From positions 1 to 8,705 of the forward strand of contig DAOVZV010000029.1 of assembly GCA_030634925.1 (NCBI GenBank): 8,705 nt of DNA, written 5' to 3'. Below are positions 5,754 to 8,705 of the stretch, one piece after another. The stretch comes from Sulfurovum sp. Lineage in GTDB: Bacteria; Campylobacterota; Campylobacteria; Campylobacterales; Sulfurovaceae. The translations under genes were made by a program, and so were the position numbers. Position 1 is the stretch's first letter, and every line of letters begins with the position of its first letter. The notes under the pieces were generated by a model. It searched no databases. It was given only the letters and a program-made list of their open reading frames with translations, and had not been told where the DNA came from.

Positions 5754-8545
5754 TGGCAAAAAAAAAGAAAAAATACTTTATAAAGTTAAACAATAAGATA
5801 AGAAATTATTTTGATGGACTCCCTTTTGATGAGGGAATAAATAAAATAGATGAAGATAAGCTAATAGAGTTGATTATGTTATTAGAGATAACTCTACCAT
5901 CTCATACAAAAGATGAGATGGTTCGCTCATTGAGACGAGTTTGGAGTGAGGGTGAGCTATCTTCTCGTGAGATGATAGTATCATATCTCACTCAAAGCTA
6001 CAAATCCATACATCCCAAATCAACCATAGACAAAAGACCACTTGATAGAGTAGAGAAGATAGTTATGTTCTTGGATGATGTAGCACATACCAAACACGAA
6101 GAGAACCTGATATTAGAAGCTTTTATAGATGTAAGAGTCAATAGGATTACACAAGACAAAGTACTAAGCAAACTCTCATATCTGCGTATCAAAGCAAATA
6201 TACAACTACTAGAGAACTCTTTGGATGTATCTTTTACTACTCTCAATCAGATGGAGTTTTATCATAGTTTTCCATTTGCATTGGAGGAGTTTGATTTCAA
6301 TAAACTGCTACTATGTACAAGTGCTATCATATCAGATGATATATGGAGTATGGAACAAGATGAGCTGATAGAAAAACTCAAAATCATCAAAGCTGATACT
6401 ATAGATGACAAATCAAAAGAGATAGAGAAGTTTATATATCATAGTGGCAAAAATATGAGTCAAAAAGATATAGCCTCATCACTCAAACAGATGTCACCTG
6501 ATACACTACTCCAAAATGCTCCTATATCACAAGAGATAATAGAAAAAATCTTGGGTGATATGGGTGAGAACTATCAGATATTCCAAAGCACAGACCATAT
6601 AATAGTAGAAAAAGACAAAAACTACAATTTATTTGGTACGACTGTAGAGTATGTCACTTCTGTATCTTATGGTAAACCTCTAATTTATAGCTTTTTGTGG
6701 AGAAGTGAGAACCCTCCTATCAAAGAAGACCTACATAGTGTAAATGAAGAGTTGTTATCTCATTTCCATATATCTATATCTGATGTGATAGAACAGATGA
6801 GAGAAGAGAGTGGTAGATTGGATGTATCAGAAGATACACTTCATGAGTTTGTGGTTCGTTTTGTCGAGCCTCATATCCGTACATCAGCAGTGTTGAGGTT
6901 CAAAGAGAAGATAAAAAGACGCATAATATTTCACTTTATGGAGTATATCAAACCACTACTAGAGAGACAAAAACGAGAAGAGCTTTTGGCAAAAACCATT
7001 AGGGACTTCAAAAATCTATTCCCACTAGCTAGAAGCCTAAAGCGAAAGATAGTATTTCATGTAGGAGCTACCAATTCAGGCAAGACATATCAAGCACTCC
7101 AAGAGTTATCTAGTGCATCTACAGGATATTATCTAGCACCTCTAAGACTATTGGCACTAGAGGGATATGAGAACCTAAAAAAAGATGGCATATCAATATC
7201 TCTAATCACTGGAGAAGAGGAGATAATAGACGAAGACTCTACTCATATATCTTCTACGATAGAGATGATGAATATGGCAGTAGATGTAGATGTATGTGTC
7301 ATAGATGAGATACAGATGATATCAGACCGTGATAGGGGTTGGGCATGGGCAAATGCACTCATCGGAGTACCTGCCAAAAAAGTCATACTCACAGGCTCGT
7401 ATAATGCTCTCAAAGCAGTAGAAGAGCTTTGTGAATATTTGGGTGAAGAGCTAGAAATCATAGAGTTCAAACGCAAAAATGAGCTAGTGATGATGGATAC
7501 TCCTATACTTCTAAACAATATAGAACCCAAAACAGCTTTGATAGCATTTTCTAGGCGAGATGTATTGTCACTAAAGCAACAACTTAGTCAAAAGTATAAA
7601 GTATCTGTAATATATGGAAACCTATCACCAGAGGTAAGAAGAGAAGAAGCTAGACGATTTAGAGAGGGAGAGAGTGAGGTATTGGTATCAACAGATGCTA
7701 TAGCTATGGGACTGAACCTACCTATCAAGACTCTGCTATTTAGCAAAGACAATAAATTTGATGGTATCAGACGACGAAAACTCCAACCTATAGAAGTAGT
7801 ACAGATAGCAGGTAGAGCAGGACGATATGGATTAGAAGACAAAGGTTTTGTGGGTGCTATCAGTGAGGATATACTATCTACTATCAAGAGTGTATTTTTC
7901 ACACCTCTACCAAATATACATCTACCTATATCAGTGATGGCAAGTTTGGAACATGTGATGCTTATTGGAGATATATTGGAAACTGACAATATATTGGATA
8001 TATTAGAGTTTTTTGCTGAAAATATGGAGTTTGATGGACCATTTGAAGCAGCCAATATCGACTCTATGCTAGAGATAGCATCTATAGTTGGAGAGTATCA
8101 TTTGGATTTGAAAACTAGATTTTTCTTGTCATGTGCTCCTGCTAGTATATCATCTCCATATATAGAGTCTGTATTTCATAGATATATCAAACAGATAGAA
8201 GCTGGTAAAAAAGTCTTATATATTCCTCCAAGAGACCTACCACCATTTGCCCAAACAAATGATATGCTACTCAACGCAGAAGATAGAGTAAGAGAAATAT
8301 CACTATACCTATGGCTAAGTTTCAAATTCCCTGATACATTTGAAAACACACAACAAGCTATAAATGCAAGAGTAAGACTAAATCAATTTATAGAAAACTC
8401 TCTAAGACAAGGACACTTCACCAAGAAATGTAGTAAATGTAACAAAATACTAGATTTCTCTTATAGATTTTCTATATGTGACAACTGCCACAATAAAAAC
8501 AGCTCATCCAATAGAGGTGGATATAGAAGAGGTAGAAAAAGATAA
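5753..8545 (+). CDS. SUV3-like DExQ RNA helicase with N-terminal extension and C-terminal zinc ribbon
   Basis: Superfamily 2 helicase related to SUV3, the mitochondrial RNA helicase that feeds RNA to a degrading nuclease. The 930-residue protein carries Walker A GATNSGKT (438-445), motif II DEIQM (518-522, DEIQ as in SUV3), 'STDAIAMGLNL' (646-656, motif V) and QIAGRAGR (684-691, motif VI). A SUV3 C-terminal-type segment includes 'LYLWLSFKFP' (851-860). Residues 1-430 precede the helicase core, begin with a lysine cluster (MAKKKKK) and match no domain I know; three weak helical repeats may lie within 35-250. The end has a zinc ribbon, C893-x2-C896-x12-C909-x2-C912, and a Ser/Asn/Arg/Gly tail 'NRGGYRRGRKR' suited to nucleic-acid binding. 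No Shine-Dalgarno site is visible; the ATG overlaps the preceding stop (TAATG), so translation is probably coupled. RNA unwinding in decay or ribosome-related processing is likely; the substrate is unknown. Confidence 0.9.
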   Translation: MAKKKKKYFIKLNNKIRNYFDGLPFDEGINKIDEDKLIELIMLLEITLPSHTKDEMVRSLRRVWSEGELSSREMIVSYLTQSYKSIHPKSTIDKRPLDRVEKIVMFLDDVAHTKHEENLILEAFIDVRVNRITQDKVLSKLSYLRIKANIQLLENSLDVSFTTLNQMEFYHSFPFALEEFDFNKLLLCTSAIISDDIWSMEQDELIEKLKIIKADTIDDKSKEIEKFIYHSGKNMSQKDIASSLKQMSPDTLLQNAPISQEIIEKILGDMGENYQIFQSTDHIIVEKDKNYNLFGTTVEYVTSVSYGKPLIYSFLWRSENPPIKEDLHSVNEELLSHFHISISDVIEQMREESGRLDVSEDTLHEFVVRFVEPHIRTSAVLRFKEKIKRRIIFHFMEYIKPLLERQKREELLAKTIRDFKNLFPLARSLKRKIVFHVGATNSGKTYQALQELSSASTGYYLAPLRLLALEGYENLKKDGISISLITGEEEIIDEDSTHISSTIEMMNMAVDVDVCVIDEIQMISDRDRGWAWANALIGVPAKKVILTGSYNALKAVEELCEYLGEELEIIEFKRKNELVMMDTPILLNNIEPKTALIAFSRRDVLSLKQQLSQKYKVSVIYGNLSPEVRREEARRFREGESEVLVSTDAIAMGLNLPIKTLLFSKDNKFDGIRRRKLQPIEVVQIAGRAGRYGLEDKGFVGAISEDILSTIKSVFFTPLPNIHLPISVMASLEHVMLIGDILETDNILDILEFFAENMEFDGPFEAANIDSMLEIASIVGEYHLDLKTRFFLSCAPASISSPYIESVFHRYIKQIEAGKKVLYIPPRDLPPFAQTNDMLLNAEDRVREISLYLWLSFKFPDTFENTQQAINARVRLNQFIENSLRQGHFTKKCSKCNKILDFSYRFSICDNCHNKNSSSNRGGYRRGRKR

Positions 8546-8705
8546 TTAAAAATAGTGTAGAAAATATCTATCCAAATAGTTGTGAATGAGATCCTATATT
8601 AATTTTGCATTTCTAAGCTCTTTTATAAAAAGTTTATGTCGTTTGACCTTAAGCACTTTGACTACTCTTCCGTTCTGCAATCATATCTTCAATAGAAATT
8701 GACTC
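8546..8705. other. Window end without a complete gene; weak minus-strand coding traces
   Basis: This 160-base stretch follows the helicase stop. No clear rho-independent terminator is visible; the only hairpins are short A/T stems such as CTAT-CCAA-ATAG near 8569 and CTTTT-ATA-AAAAG near 8620. On the minus strand, a frame open from the right edge reads ESISIEDMIAERKSSQSA and stops at 8649-8651. A second minus-strand frame reads 'GRVVKVLKVKRHKLFIKELR' followed by eight more residues and stops at 8594-8596. This could be the end of one gene carrying a frameshift, two overlapping gene ends, or noncoding sequence. I do not recognise either peptide. Confidence 0.3.

Noticed and set aside
7588..8055. 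Long open minus-strand frame of 155 codons inside the helicase gene
   Set aside because: It lies opposite helicase motifs V and VI, which are clearly coding on the plus strand, has no ribosome site I can see, and is serine/isoleucine-rich as expected from the complement of this codon use.
8546..8640. Rho-independent terminator after the helicase
   Set aside because: Only A/T stems of four or five pairs are present and none has a G/C-rich stem followed by a T run.

Overview
The window looks like chromosomal DNA of a low-G+C member of the Campylobacterota (Epsilonproteobacteria). The proteins encoded by minC, minD and minE resemble, from memory, those of Helicobacter pylori: the MinE helix around 'PFMDEMKAEIVAVIQKY' and a MinD C-terminal tail ending 'LAGMFH'. 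Promoters have good -10 boxes but no clear -35 boxes, and codon use is dominated by ATA (Ile), AGA (Arg) and CTA (Leu). I cannot name the genus.

Left part (1-1598): a two-gene + strand unit joined by an ATGA overlap, amgK (anomeric MurNAc/GlcNAc kinase) and murU (MurNAc-1-phosphate uridylyltransferase). Together they would return recovered cell-wall sugar to UDP-MurNAc. Next, 1643-1969 is a lone vapD-family gene (small Cas2-fold RNase/toxin-like protein) whose isoleucine codon use differs from amgK. It converges on a minus-strand tRNA-Arg(CCU) gene at 1980-2055.

Middle and right part (2133-8545): a very compact + strand unit of six genes, divergent from the tRNA. In order: a YbiT-type ABC-F ATPase, minC, minD, minE, an unrecognised 109-residue protein, and a 930-residue SUV3-like DExQ RNA helicase with a large unrecognised N-terminal region and a C-terminal zinc ribbon plus basic tail. 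Spacings are 16 nt, a 10-nt overlap, a 1-nt overlap, 10 nt and a 1-nt overlap, so co-transcription and coupled translation are likely. Three of the six genes start with TTG. The min genes position the division septum; the flanking genes act on ribosomes (ABC-F) and RNA (SUV3-like), so the unit joins division-site control to translation and RNA handling. That functional link is inference.

The last 160 bases hold no complete gene, only weak minus-strand reading frames entering from the right edge.

The strongest unexplained signal is compositional. The tetranucleotide GATC occurs once in 8.7 kb although GAT occurs roughly 300 times, and neighbouring synonymous codons appear chosen to avoid it.
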